From Calonectria ilicicola (Eukaryota > Ascomycota > Sordariomycetes > Hypocreales > Nectriaceae), in assembly GCA_020809705.1 (NCBI GenBank), contig CP085826.1:8060001-8124000 (forward strand): a stretch of 64,000 nt of DNA. The letters run 5' to 3'. How positions within the stretch are numbered: the first letter of the stretch is position 1; every line of letters begins with the position of its first letter. Below the pieces are notes generated by a model. It ran no database searches, was not told the origin of the DNA, and was given only the letters and a program-made list of their open reading frames with translations. Shown in pieces: positions 1-11,816 of this stretch. The position numbers were made by a program, and so were the translations under genes.

Positions 1-519
1 ATCGCAATGCACCTTTGGAGCAGGGCAGATGGCATCTGTCTTGGAATTTCCGACAATTGGTGGAAACAGCAAAGACGCCTCATCCTTTTCTGAGATTTGT
101 CCATTTTCTTCTGTGTCTGTAGCAGAAAGGGGGTCGTTTTCATTGTACAATTGACTTCGAAGCACCGCTGCGGATACGACCACTTTCTTGCACCCCGTCA
201 ATTTTTGAACGAATTTCTCTACTTCCGGGAAATAGATTTCACGAAGCAGTTGCTCATTGTTCCAACTTGCACGATCGTAAGGGGCCGAATGGAGGGCCGA
301 GTGATGTTGGCGAGCAGTGAAACCATGAACGGAGAGCTTGTACGGGGAATCATCTCCAAGGTCCAAAGAGTGTTTCATGTCCGTGAGGGGTAGGGTAGGA
401 ACATCATTAAACTCGGAAATAGGTGGGAGCAGATACGCTTCTTTGCTTCCGGCTGGCTTAGCACCTCGGTTGAGGTAACGGAACTTCCCCCAGTGAGACG
501 TGGGCGTGAGAGAACCCAT
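1..519 (-). CDS. CmcJ/AsaB-type (GA4 desaturase-like) oxygenase, 5' part, cut by window edge
   Basis: Reading the minus strand from the ATG at 519 gives 173 uninterrupted codons to base 1, so the gene continues outside the window. The protein starts [19 protein letters not shown] and includes [10 protein letters not shown], then a conserved-looking stretch [17 protein letters not shown] and [11 protein letters not shown]. It ends at PAPKVHCD, which I read as the start of the iron-binding HxD motif of the CmcJ/AsaB hydroxylase/desaturase family (non-heme Fe(II)/2-oxoglutarate type). Family members tailor fungal natural products; AsaB sits in the aspergillic acid cluster. Here the gene is divergent from the dimodular NRPS across a 1.4-kb shared promoter, so a tailoring role on the NRPS product is a reasonable inference. 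The C-terminal half with the remaining iron ligand is not visible. Family call is from recalled motifs, not an alignment. Confidence 0.72.
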   Translation of the reverse strand, partial: MGSLTPTSHWGKFRYLNRGAKPAGSKEAYLLPPISEFNDVPTLPLTDMKHSLDLGDDSPYKLSVHGFTARQHHSALHSAPYDRASWNNEQLLREIYFPEVEKFVQKLTGCKKVVVSAAVLRSQLYNENDPLSATDTEENGQISEKDEASLLFPPIVGNSKTDAICPAPKVHCD

Positions 520-1900
520 TGTAGGCAATGATGGGAATGATAATGATGACGATAGTATTGTGCCTACTGAAACATGAGGCTTTCAATCGCAAATGACAAG
601 TTCACATGAAATATCCCCATCAGGTTGTTGACACTTTATGTTTGCGTCATCATACATATATCCCCGATATCGCATCCGGCCCTCCGAATCATGGCTCAGT
701 TGCCGTCCTGGGTAGATACTCTCAGACCTTCGGACCATTGTGGCAGCCCATGTTGATGAAAAGATCCATTAAGGGAAAGGAAACCACTTTACTCGTATGA
801 CCGACCAGATGTAACCATTCACCCTGGATAGCTACCACCACCACCGACTACCAATCCTCTCCATGACGTGGATAAACACTTTGACTTTCTTGCATTACGT
901 AAAGACTGCGATACAGTTTCCTGATCTGCATTGATTAACTCCCACTCCATCACGGCTTGAGGGCCACTTGCGGGATTTACAGTCGATAGCGTCTTACATA
1001 CATCGGAGGCAAGGTCAATTCCATCACCGTGACACCAAAATTAAAGCCTATTGGTGCACAAATATTTTTCGAGGATCCAGTCAAGAGACAGTCGTTGAAA
1101 GGTCTAAGACCTACTCGAACTAACTCACCCTGCAGAGGAGCACTGAATACTTCCGTGGATCAGGGTCCAGCAGAAAGATCCACTGAATGTCACTGCTCAA
1201 TCCTTCAGCTTGGTTTGTGCCCCAGGTCTGTATGAGGCTGGGGTAAATATTTTGCGGATAGGTTGCAGTGGCAAAGTTCACTGGATCTCACCCCTTGATC
1301 CTTCGGTCCGGCCAGGGACCAAGTACAGGTAACGCCGGGGTAGATCTATGGATTGGGTTGTAATGCAAAGGCCCACTGGATGTCACCACAAGATCCATCG
1401 GCCCGGCCCGGGGGGACGAGGAGTGGATCGAGAGGACCCTTGCACCTGGTGCCCTGGCTCTTTTGTACACCGTGCAAAGAAATAATCCTTGCCAATCTTG
1501 TTTATGAAGCAATCGATTGGATCCGATGCAGCGTAAAGTCCTCATCCCCATCTCCCTGCATGTCGGTGCGAACTTTGGCGCCGGCCGTGATGGCTAGCGT
1601 CTTGCTCGGTTGCGGCGGATGTTCGTAGTAACCATGCGTGCAAGCCTCAGAATGCAGTCTGATCCCCGCATGATATGAGGCGGCGCACTTGTTTATTCCG
1701 TACTGTCGTGCTCAAGTGGAGTGCGAATCAATTCCCTCGCTATGCAATGCAAAGTATCTACTTGAAAAAGGTCGAGGAGGCTAATAAACAGGTATGGGTA
1801 TCAGAGATCAATACTGATTATTTTCTCATGTGTTGAGATCATTAAAGCTCTTTATTGAGTCATTAATCAAACAAAATTTCTGTTGCGAAAATCACTCTCT
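520..1900. promoter_or_regulatory. Divergent intergenic region between oxygenase and NRPS
   Basis: No convincing gene is seen; the open frames here are short and overlap on both strands. The region must carry both the oxygenase promoter and the NRPS promoter. It contains a diverged direct repeat (see 1261-1415). No CGGAC-N12/13-GTCCG pair, the site found in the 15.8-25.3 kb promoters, is present. Confidence 0.5.
1261..1415. repeat. Imperfect direct repeat, about 95-bp period
   Basis: The segment beginning GGTTGCAGTGGCAAAGTTCA at 1261 recurs at 1356 as GGTTGTAATGCAAAGGCCCA. Both continue through ACTGGAT-TCACC, then GATCC-TCGG-CCGGCC. A third, weaker match (CACTGAATGTCACTGCTCAA) lies near 1180. 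Copies are too diverged for a recent duplication. They could be promoter elements or an old minisatellite. Confidence 0.45.
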
Positions 1901-4900
1901 ATGGCTCCCCCGTCCGTATTACCGTTGTTTGCTTCGCAGACCGGGATTCGGCGAGACTCACAAGACAGCGAAACACCAACTGTTACGGTCAATTTTCCGT
2001 GCACACGCCTGAGTCGCAAGCTTCTTGCCAATTGGCTAACCGAGGAGCACAAAAGCCAGTTGGAACTTCTTCAGGCTGCATGGTCGATTTCACTCCGGAG
2101 TTACACTGGCTCTGACGACGTCTGGTTTGATTGTTTAAGCTCCAAAAAGTATGTAGTCCATTGTCACTCATCTTCTTGGGTTCTGACTGACAGTTTGTAA
2201 TGAAGAAGTTGTTACTGCCATGTTTCCCCATTACAACCTGTCCAAAGCCTCTTCAATATTCGCCGTGTAGAGTTAGAAGAGGACGATGGTGCGGTTTACC
2301 AGGGAGCCAACTCTGTTGTCTACGTTAGTGAGGGGCATGAGGACACCGATAATAATGCAGGACTTTGTGATCTCGGAAAGGTGAGAATTAGCTCTGAAAC
2401 ATACGATGAATAATTATCCAATACTAACAGTTTCACTATAGTTCGATCTTGCTGTCTATCTCTCGCAGGGGACAGAGACAAATTCTCCAGGCATTGGGGT
2501 TCACTACCAATCTTCGGTTCTATCGGCCGACTCTGCGTCAATGATTGCAGCAACAGTGGCCAAAGCCATTGAGGAAATAGTTTTCCACACTAACTCTCCC
2601 ATTGAGTCACTGGATATATGCAGTGATGCAGATATCGACTGTCTTTCACGTTGGAATGCGATGCAAGATGATGAAATAGCTTCCGTGCAGTGTGTACACC
2701 ATGCAATCTCTCGAAAGTGTGCTGCACAGCAAGAATCTATTGCTATAGAGTCATGGGACGGAGAACTTACCTATGCAGAGTTGGATAATCTATCTTCAGC
2801 TCTAGCAATACACCTTCAACACTCTGGGGTTGGTCCAGAGACCTTCGTTCCACTTATATTTGAGAAATCAAAATGGGCAGTCATTTCACTACTAAGTGTC
2901 TTGAAGGCTGGTGGTGCTTATTTCTTTCTCAATCCATCTCATCCAATAGATTATAGCCGCGGACTATGCTCATCTCTATGTCCCCAAATTACCCTGTGTT
3001 CACCAAGGCATAGCATACTCGCCAAGGCTTTCACCGAAAAGGTCATTACCATTGGGGAGGACCCCAGTGAACTCATGGCCTCATTATCCGCCAATGAAAA
3101 ACTCGCGCAGCCAACAAAAAGAGAAAACCCGTCAAACGCCATGTACATTACCTTCACCTCTGGAACAACAGGCACCCCAAAAGGCATAGTCACCGAGCAT
3201 TCTGCTTTTTACTCCATGGCCATGGCTAATGGAAAAGCGCTCAATGTGACTGCTACGACAAAAATGTTACAATTCGCATCATACACTTTCGATGTGAGCA
3301 ATCGTGATATGCTCATTACACTAATGTTTGGCGGGTGCATCTGCATTCCTTCTGAGAGTGATCGACTCAATGACCTTTCTGGGTTCATAAATCGCCACTG
3401 TATCACGTTAGCAAGCCTTACACCGTCTATGGCAAGCACCCTGACACCTGCTTCGTGCCCGAGCCTTCAAGGATTAATTCTTGGAGGAGAGCCCATGGCT
3501 GATAGCCATATCTCTACTTGGGCTAAACACTTGCGGCTCTTCAACGCCTATGGTGTGAGCGAAAGTTCTGGAATAGCATCCTTAGCATCAGATATCAAAG
3601 AAGATTGGTCCCCAGGCAACATAGGCTTCGGGTCTGGGTCAACTTTATGGGTTGTCTCAGTGGATCAACGCGACAAACTAGCACCCATCGGCGCGTTGGG
3701 AGAATTGGTGATTGAGGGTCCGTCAGTTGCACGTGGCTATCTAGAAGACAAGAAGCGAACCGAAAAACAATTCACATCAAATCTAGAGTGGAAAAAAAGG
3801 TTTCCTGAACAGTTCCACAAGAGTAATTCGTGGAAGCGGGCCTTCCACACGGGCGATTTGGTGCGATACAATCTTGACGGATCGCTCCATTTTCTGGGAA
3901 GAAAAGATCATCAGGTGAAGATCAACGGACAGCGACTTGAGTTAACAGCGATCGAACATGAGATAGGGACATGCATCGAAGTTGTCGATTCAGGCTTTCT
4001 ACATATAGCTGTCGTCACTGTCAAGAACGAGGCGAATGGCTCCACCAAACTTCTCGCGTTTCTAGGCCTTGATACGTCCAGAGGCTCAGATACTCCATCG
4101 GAAATACTATCAAATAAAACTAAGGGTATCAACAACCTGAAGTCAGCTCTGAGAAGACACCTTCTGCGTTGCTTACCAACATTTATGGTTCCAGTGGACT
4201 TTGTCTTTCTACAACACATGCCACTCACGACATCAGGCAAAATCGATCGTCTTATTTTACAAAAGACAGCTGCACATGCCCTTTTATACAGCCAAAATAG
4301 CAATCCAGATGCGTCTGTTTCAAATCTCAATCAAACAGCCACGCCCAATCAAAAGGCTCTTATCCAAGCCTGGGCCAAGATTTTAGGTATCAAGGAGACA
4401 AGTATCACGCATCAGGACTGCTTTTTCCGGCGTGGTGGGGATTCCATTACCGCAATTAAAATGTCTGCCAGTCTTCGTGAAAATGGCTTTGTTATATCAG
4501 TGTCTAATATCTTCAAATTTTCGACCTTGTCGGATATGGCATTAGCGCTTGTCAAAGACAACAAGGCATTGCCTTTGGCAGTACCTGAGTCTTTTTCGTT
4601 GATAGACAACCCACAGACCATTATTGAAGCGATTTCGGAAGAGCTTGGCGTGCAAAATGACGACATCGAGGATGTATACCCATGCACGCATATGCAACAG
4701 GGGTTAATAGCCTTGACGGCCCAAAACCCCCGCGCATATATTGGTAGTTATACCTGGAAATTAGCCAAGACAGTCGACGTGGAGAGATTCAAGGCTGCAT
4801 GGGAGGCAGCTTGGCTGCACCACCCAATCCTTCGGACTAGAGTCGTGCAAATACCAGATGGTATCTTTCAAGTCGTCATGAGAACTGATATACCGTGGAA

Positions 4901-7900
4901 AACTGTTACCGATATCACTTGTCCAGGAGATGGGAAAGAGTTGACTGAAATTGACATCAATCACGGTCTACTTGTCCAGTTCTATCTCAGCATAGACTCC
5001 TTCCGACTAGATATCCATCATTGCTTGTTTGATGAATGGTCACTTGGTTTAGTCATGGCGCAAGTTGAGCGCGCATACGCTGGGGAACGCCTTCATAGGC
5101 AGCCGTTCAGTCCATTCGTTCAACATCTTCTTCACGAACATGATGCGGTAGCGGAAGATTATTGGCGTCAGGAATTTTCTGACCTTCAGGCAGAGCATTT
5201 CCCTACAAGAGCTTCCAAGCCAACCAATGTCGGAGGTGCGACTGAGAAGATAGTCTTGGAACATGAGCTGCAATTTGATGCTGGAATCTCCACCAAGTAT
5301 ACCCTCTCTTCCATCTTACGACTTGCATGGGCGATTATGCTTTGGCACCAAACGGGAAGTGAAGACGTAGTGTTTGGAGCCACTGTTAGTGGCCGTAATG
5401 CGAACGTTGATGGAATTGATCAATTGAGCGGACCGACATTAGCCACGCTTCCTGTTCGCGTCAAGCTTCCAACCAGCCGGCCTGTTCACGAGGGTCTATC
5501 ACAGATTCAAGACCAATTCGTTAACATGATGATTTATGAACAAACCGGGCTGTCACGTATTAGACAGGCTGGGAGAGAAGCTTATGAAGCATGTAACTTC
5601 CAAAATCTGCTCGTCGTACAACCTCAAGAACACAAGACTGAATCTAGTATTTTTGAAACATCAGATAACTCGGCATCCTCCTCTGAAAATGCGAAAGCCT
5701 TTGCTAGCTATCCACTGGTTTTAATATGTCGTCCAGAAAAGAGTGGAATCAACTTGAGAGCAGCGTTTGACCCTGTCATTCTAACACCCGCCGCTGGGCA
5801 AAGTCTTCTCAGACAGATGTCGCATGTTATTCAGCAGCTGATGACATCTGACTCAATGCGTATCTCAGACGTTGTTCGAGTGCCTCCCGAGGATATGACC
5901 ATGTTGAAGGAATGGAACAATACTCTCCCAAAAGCCGTGGACACTTGCATTCACGATCGAATCCGACAACTATGCATTGCTCAACCTGAGGCACTTGCCA
6001 TTCACTCAAGCGACTTAGATTTGACATATGCACAACTCGAGAACTATTCCAATCAATTTGCGCGATACTTGATGAACGCAGGCGTTAATCAAGGTGACTT
6101 TATGCCTCTCTTACTGGAGAGGTCACCCTGGGTTCCAGTCATAATGCTAGCAGTGCTGAAGATTGGTGCTGCTTTTGTGTTGCTAGATCTTTCGCATCCA
6201 ATTCAGAGGTTACGAACGATGTGTTCCATGATAGAAGCAAAGGTTGTTGTTTCTTTCAAGAAACATACCAACACGAGTGATGCTCTTTTGCTTCCTGTCA
6301 TCATTTTCGACCCTGACGCTCATGCACAGTGTTTCGATGGAAAAGACATAAACTCCGAAACCGAGTTGCCTACTGCAGTTATCACTCCTGATGCCCCTGC
6401 GGGTGTTGTCTTTAGCTCGGGTTCTACCGGGTTACCTAAAGGCATTGTTCTACCACATCGCGCTATCGCCACAAGTGCAGCTGTCATGCGCGATCATGGA
6501 ATGCTTTCAGCAAACAGTCGGGTGTTTCATTTTGCTTCATTTGCATTCGACATCAGCATCGGTGAGATCCTATTTACCCTTGCAGCAGGAGCATGTGTCT
6601 GTGTACCACATGAGGAGGAGCGAAAAGGGAACCCAGCGAAGGCAGCGGGTGACCTCCAAGTTACTTGGGCACTTTTGACTCCTTCTGTGATTAATCTGTT
6701 TGATCCAGCAGATGTGCCTACTCTAGAAATCCTAGGGTCAGCTGGTGAACCTCTTACCCCACAAATTGTGGACATGTGGGCTCACAGGGTGAAATTATTC
6801 GGCATGTACGCACCAGCAGAATGCACCGTCATCTCTCATATTGGACGAATCTTCCCCGACACTCACTTCTCCAACATTGGGCAAAGCCCAGGAGCTGCTT
6901 CTTGGGTAGCTGACCCGTCAGATCACAATCGGCTGGTTCCTATCGGCACGATCGGAGAGCTGATCGTGGAAGGTTCTGTAGTTTCATCTGGATACCTCAA
7001 CGAGCCAAAGAAGACGGATGAAGTTTTTATTACCAATCCATCTTGGCTTTCCGAAGTTCGTTCTTACTCCGGGAGAATGTACAAAACTGGAGATCTCGTT
7101 AGACAGACATCCGATGGCTCACTTCTATTTGTTGGAAGAAAAGATGACCAGGTAAAGTTGCATGGGCAGAGACTTGAAGTGGGAGAAGTCGAGCACTGCA
7201 TTACCTCTTCATGCACTGCCATCAGAAACGCTGCTGTTGAGTGTATTAAGATCCCGGAACAAAATAACCGAGCTGCTTTGGTTGCTTTTATTTGTCCACA
7301 AACAAATGGAGAGTGGGGAAAGTCCTTGGACAATGAATTATTGGAGCCGGGTGATCCGGAATTAATTGGACCCCCAATCGATCATTTTTACTCGACAATT
7401 CAATCATTGGAAGAATCCCTGAGAGAACTACTTCCAGCATATATGGTTCCATCCTTCTTTATACCACTTGTTGATGTCCCTCTATCGTTGTCAGGCAAGG
7501 TCAATCGACGTCTGCTCCGGGACCAATCCAAACGCTGGCCATTGAACAAACTGGAATTATATCAGTTGAGAAACAAGACTCTCTCCGCAGAAGAGGTTCC
7601 TATCACGAAACATGGCCGGGAAATCCAACAGATCATTGGCCAAGCTCTAAATATGGCCCCTGAATCAATAGCAATGAATAGTAACTTTTTCGGCCTTGGA
7701 GGTGACTCGATCTCAGCAATGCAGGTTTCCATGCTTGCAAGGCGCAGAGGAATACATTTGACCGTTGCCAGCATCTTCACGGAACAAATTGTTTCAAAAA
7801 TAGCTTCAGCTTGCGCTACAGATAATGAAGATACCCCCATGGTCAACCAAGAAGCATCCAGACCAACCATGGATTCATCAAGTCATTGCGACATTGACCA

Positions 7901-9230
7901 CGATAAACTCCCCAGCAGCCTACCACAGGAAATTATTGATGATATTGCTGAAGCCATGCCCGCCACAGAATTCCAAGCAATGACTCTCCACAACTTCTAC
8001 AGCCGATATCTATGGATCTCATTACCTGAAGTGGTCAATAAAGAGCATCTGATGAATGCATGCGAGAAGCTCGTTCAGAAACACTCGATCCTACGCACTG
8101 TCTTTTACACGAATGATGACAAGTCTCTTGTACAACTGATCTTGCGAAAAGTCAACCTTGATTTTGTCCATTATCGAAAGATCAAAAACCTTGAAAAACA
8201 TTGCGCAGACGATTCTCTTGCTATGGGAGTTCCGATAAACGGCCAGCCGGGATTTCAGATACAGCTCATCACCTTGAGGGACTCGGGGATGTTCCTAGTT
8301 TTGCGATTGCCGCATGCCCTATTTGACGGGCTTTCATTAGATATCATTTGCGATGATCTCAGTTCTGCATACAGTGGAAATTCGCTTCCCCCCTGTGCTC
8401 AATTCTCAGACCACGTTCGACACGTCTGGGATAAAAGGACACCAGCAACTTACAATATATGGAAAGAAGTGCTGGGCGATGCTCCCATGACAGGCTTGAA
8501 CAAACGTTTCTTGCGCAATTGGGACAGACCCGACGAAAATGAGAAGCCAACAATAACAGAACAGCCCAGATTAGTGACGGCAAGAGCAGAGACTTTGCCA
8601 ATTTCTCCTCCACCCAATATCACAATGGCAACGTTGGTCAAGCTAGCTTGGGCAATCACAATATCTCGTCTATTTACCTCAACCCAAGAAGAGACTGGAC
8701 ATGAACAGGGCTTGGGTGATGTTGTTTTCGGCCAAGTCATACATGGTCGAGGACTTGGGATCTCACATGAAGACCGCATCGTCGGTCCATGCCTCAATAT
8801 CATCCCTGTGCGAGTGCACTTCCCTCCACAATCAAATAAATTTGACCTTCTTAGTCAGGTCCAGCAACAGCACATTCAAACCATGTCAGTCGAAAATCTT
8901 GAACTTGACGAAATTGCCCAGAATTGTACATCGTGGGAGACTGGAACAAAATTTGGCAGCTTTGTCAGGTTCCAAAACTTTACCAATAATGACGATTCAA
9001 CTTGTTCTTTTGATGGGTATACCTGCGAAACAGGTTTATATAGTCTCCCGAATCAGCCATCTAGCACAGCCAATGTGCTTGTTGTCCCTCGCGGGTCCAC
9101 ATTGACCATCACCATGACGGTATCCAACTATGTACTGGATACAGACTCGGCGGATTATGTCGTTGGATACTTTGGTGACGTTATCGGAAGCCTGGCAAGT
9201 GAACAGACTATATGTGAATTTCTTTTATAG
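1901..9230 (+). CDS. Dimodular non-ribosomal peptide synthetase, partial C-A-T-C-A-T-C(T)
   Basis: Model: exons 1901-2148, about 2209-2380 and 2442-9230, giving about 2402 residues. The first ATG with NRPS-like sequence is 1901 ([20 protein letters not shown] is typical C-domain text). The second exon start is uncertain (2206 and 2209 both keep frame). After a short degenerate C remnant come A1 ([12 protein letters not shown] near residue 380, [13 protein letters not shown] near 630), T1 (GGDSI near 805), C1 (HHCLFDE near 1000), A2 ([11 protein letters not shown] near 1465, [13 protein letters not shown] near 1705), T2 (GGDSI near 1893) and a last C domain (PHALFDG near 2096). There is no thioesterase. 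A terminal C domain in fungal NRPSs usually releases by cyclisation, so a cyclic dipeptide-type product is likely. Hand-read specificity codes: A1 DVRSIGAGI, A2 DIGLGAMVI; substrates not assigned. Both A domains keep Asp235, so alpha-amino acids are likelier than anthranilate. Confidence 0.93.
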
Positions 9231-9733
9231 TAACTCGATAGATCTTATTCATCTCTTATGAAAAGACAAATCATCAGATCACTATTTCAAAGGAGGATTT
9301 ATATCATCTATGTAGATTGCAGTGCTCGATAAAATCATTTAAATTGAAGAATATAAGAGAAATTTTCTTCTGTGCATAAAAGATAAATTATTACAAGTAA
9401 AGAATTTTGTGAGGTATTGGTTCCATCCGCCACCTTAGTGTCAAGTTGTTCTAGGGGAGGTCCTGTTTGAACCTGCTGCTTGTTTCTAGCTATACATGAA
9501 TTCCAACGCTTTACATAATAAAATCACTCGGCTTTTTATCTTTAACCCCACAAATAACCCACTAAGAAAGGCCTTACTTAATCGAAAATGTCATGCCTAA
9601 GTTAAATACCTCTAAACCCCTCACTGCGATTTTACGATCACCTACCTTTCCCCTAAATCCCCCCTATATCTCCTGCTCTTGATTCATTCAAAATCCAGCT
9701 TAGCGCGCCAAACTACTGGGTTTCTTTGACATA
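9231..9733. other. Intergenic region, NRPS 3' end to amidotransferase-like gene
   Basis: AT-rich, no gene seen. It should hold the NRPS transcript end and the promoter of the gene starting at 9734. No CGGAC/GTCCG inverted repeat is present. Confidence 0.5.
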
Positions 9734-10552
9734 ATGGGTCACAGTAACTTTCGTGTTGCTATTCTCCAGAATTATTTAATTTCGGAAAATGGCGGTAAGC
9801 AGATGATTGAAAACATTTCGAATCTTGTCCTCAAATCAAAACCGAATGCTGAAATCGATGTTTACGCACCGATTCAGGGCGACACATTCCCCGATGTACA
9901 TAACTATGATTTAATCATTCTCACTGGTGGACCTTTTAATCTTTTGCAAGACGAAAAGCCATTATGGGTGACCGACACCTTGGATTTCATCAAAGCCTCC
10001 ACCAAAGATCAGACAAAGCCTAAACTTTTAGGTATTTGCTGGGGTCAGCAAGCAATTGCCCTAGCCCTTGGAGGCTCTATGGGGGAGTCAAAAACAGGTC
10101 TTTGTGTAGGAATTCCTGTATAGAAACAAAAATGACTCCAGCTAATTCATTCGTCAGATGGGGGTTGAGACTATTTCGTTGACCTCTAGTGGTGAACGAT
10201 TCTTCAATGCTGAATCACTAGTATGTGCCGCAAAACGTGCTTTGGGATCAAGAATATAAAATAACTTCGACAGAACATACATAAACAACATACACTTGTC
10301 GTAACTGACATTGGCCCTCACCTTTGTTGCCTAGCTCTCAACAACGAAATTCTCCTCTCAAAAAATAACCAAATCCTCACTTTTCAAGGCCATCCTGAGC
10401 TTGACGCCATCCTTTCCCAAACTTTGGTAGGCATAGATGGTCCTGGTCGACTTGAAATGAAAACAGGTATTAAGGGGGTTGATTCACCACATGATGGGGA
10501 AGCTATCTTTGCAAAAGTTATGGAATGGGCTTCGGGGAACATTGTTCTATGA
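9734..10552 (+). CDS. Class I glutamine amidotransferase-like protein (first copy)
   Basis: Three exons: 9734-10105, 10158-10220 and 10274-10552 (introns 52 and 53 nt, all phase 0), giving 237 residues, normal for stand-alone GATase1-like proteins. The nucleophile elbow is LGICWGQQ (Cys near residue 99). Splicing restores MGVETISLTSSGERFF, IHKQHTLVVTDIGPH and the His-Glu motif TFQGHPELD near residue 183, so the full Cys-His-Glu triad is present. The family hydrolyses glutamine or gamma-glutamyl amides; stand-alone fungal members have varied, often unknown substrates. It starts about 500 bp after the NRPS on the same strand, so it may belong to that cluster. Without the introns the frame appears broken at 10123, which could mislead automatic callers into a pseudogene or a 129-residue fragment. 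Confidence 0.85.
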
Positions 10553-11522
10553 GTCACTAAATATTAAGGCTTTGAAGGCCCATAAAATACGCAATACATT
10601 GCACAACTTTAACGGAAAACGCCCAAGTCTTCTGCGTGTGCTATATTTGGCGCATCGCTTTAGACAAAAAGACACTCGCGTGAATCCGAAGTTTTTCTGC
10701 AGTGAAGATTTATGCACCTACATAATTGTATGGAAAATGAATCAGATACTTGACTTCCTCGATTGTACCATCGCTTTCGGCTGATTACACATACAAACCA
10801 TCATCATAGTGAAAGTTGTTCCCTCTTGGATTGAGCTTGCCCTTGCCGTTGGACTAATCTTATGCCGCCTGAATTGATCATCATCCTCTTCGTAACAATT
10901 AGCAAGTTTAGAATCATATCCCTTCTCTAATTTGGTGCTACTGATTCGAGAATCGTTGGAGCAACATACTTCTACATTAGATTCAGCCACCCACAACTCC
11001 CGACCCAACCTTGGCTACATCTACAATCTGGTCGTTTATTTTGCCCTCTCAAAACCCGTATTTGTACTACAGCTCAAGGTGCGTCATATTTGCTAATACA
11101 TTCGTCATGAGGTGATATCAAACTTTTACAGCCAGTAAGACGTCTACTCCACCTCTGATGACTGGTGTGATGCCAGCGTGTGCGAGCTCAACATATGTAC
11201 TATGTACTACACCTCACTGCGCTCGTCAGGCTATCAACGTAAATGGAGCGAAGCGATCCAGAAATCTGCTGTAATTTTATTTGTGCAAATCAATTACCTC
11301 ATCCTATCTTATAGTCAGTATCAATAGCTGGTTTCCGGAGATCTCCATAAGCTATAGCTGAATTACGGAAACATATGTTCAAAGGAGTAAATTTTATGTC
11401 TTATTTTAACATAAAAAAAAAGGAAACTATGAAAGCGTGTGTATCATAATATGTCATACAAATATCATGTCTAACAATGGAACTCCAACGAACGCCATAT
11501 GCAGATTTGCCAAATAACGGGA
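10553..11522. other. Intergenic region between convergent genes
   Basis: No supported gene. Short open frames at 10742-11008 (minus) and 10479-10784 (plus) have no family likeness and the latter overlaps the real 3' exon. The region should hold the 3' ends of the amidotransferase-like gene and of the small gene at 11523-11816. Confidence 0.5.
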
Positions 11523-11816
11523 TTACCAGCCCAAGATGTTGAAGAGACTTGTTCGAGGGTCAGCGACGGTTCCCTCGAAAGCTTTTGCCCGCACAGCTTC
11601 GCTCTTAGTGGTGTTTTGCTGGCTGAAGTACCGGTCAAAAGTGCGGGACTGTGTCCTGAGCTGAGAGCGAACATAGATACCAACTGCACCTGCACTGCTG
11701 ACGGCCATGATGGCGTTGATAGCCCTGGAACTGTTAGATTACAGTGGTTGAATACAACGGTGGGCGAAGACTCACTTGGTGCCGACAGGGACAGCCTTGA
11801 CAATGGGAGAGATCAT
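11523..11816 (-). CDS. Small unrecognised protein, two exons, possible membrane segment
   Basis: Exons 11776-11816 and 11523-11724 are joined across a 51-nt intron with GTGAGT donor and CAG acceptor, giving 80 residues. It starts MISPIVKAVPVGTKAINAIM and ends RTSLFNILGW. Residues 15-32 (AINAIMAVSSAGAVGIYV) are hydrophobic enough for a membrane or mitochondrial-inner-membrane segment, followed by a basic stretch RSQLRTQSRTFDRYF. I do not recognise the family. The clean consensus splice sites and the way the intron joins two short in-frame pieces support a real gene. The upstream DNA (to about 12.3 kb) is more GC-rich than its surroundings and carries a CACGTGA box near 12294, as in promoters of expressed genes. 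Confidence 0.6.

Noticed and set aside
1288..1628. Overlapping open frames on both strands in the NRPS promoter region
   Set aside because: Short, overlapping and without domain likeness; they coincide with the GC-rich repeats, which favour chance open frames.
9440..9490. Possible tRNA T-arm (GGTTCAAAC on the minus strand)
   Set aside because: The flanking stem bases do not pair and no A-box or cloverleaf can be built.
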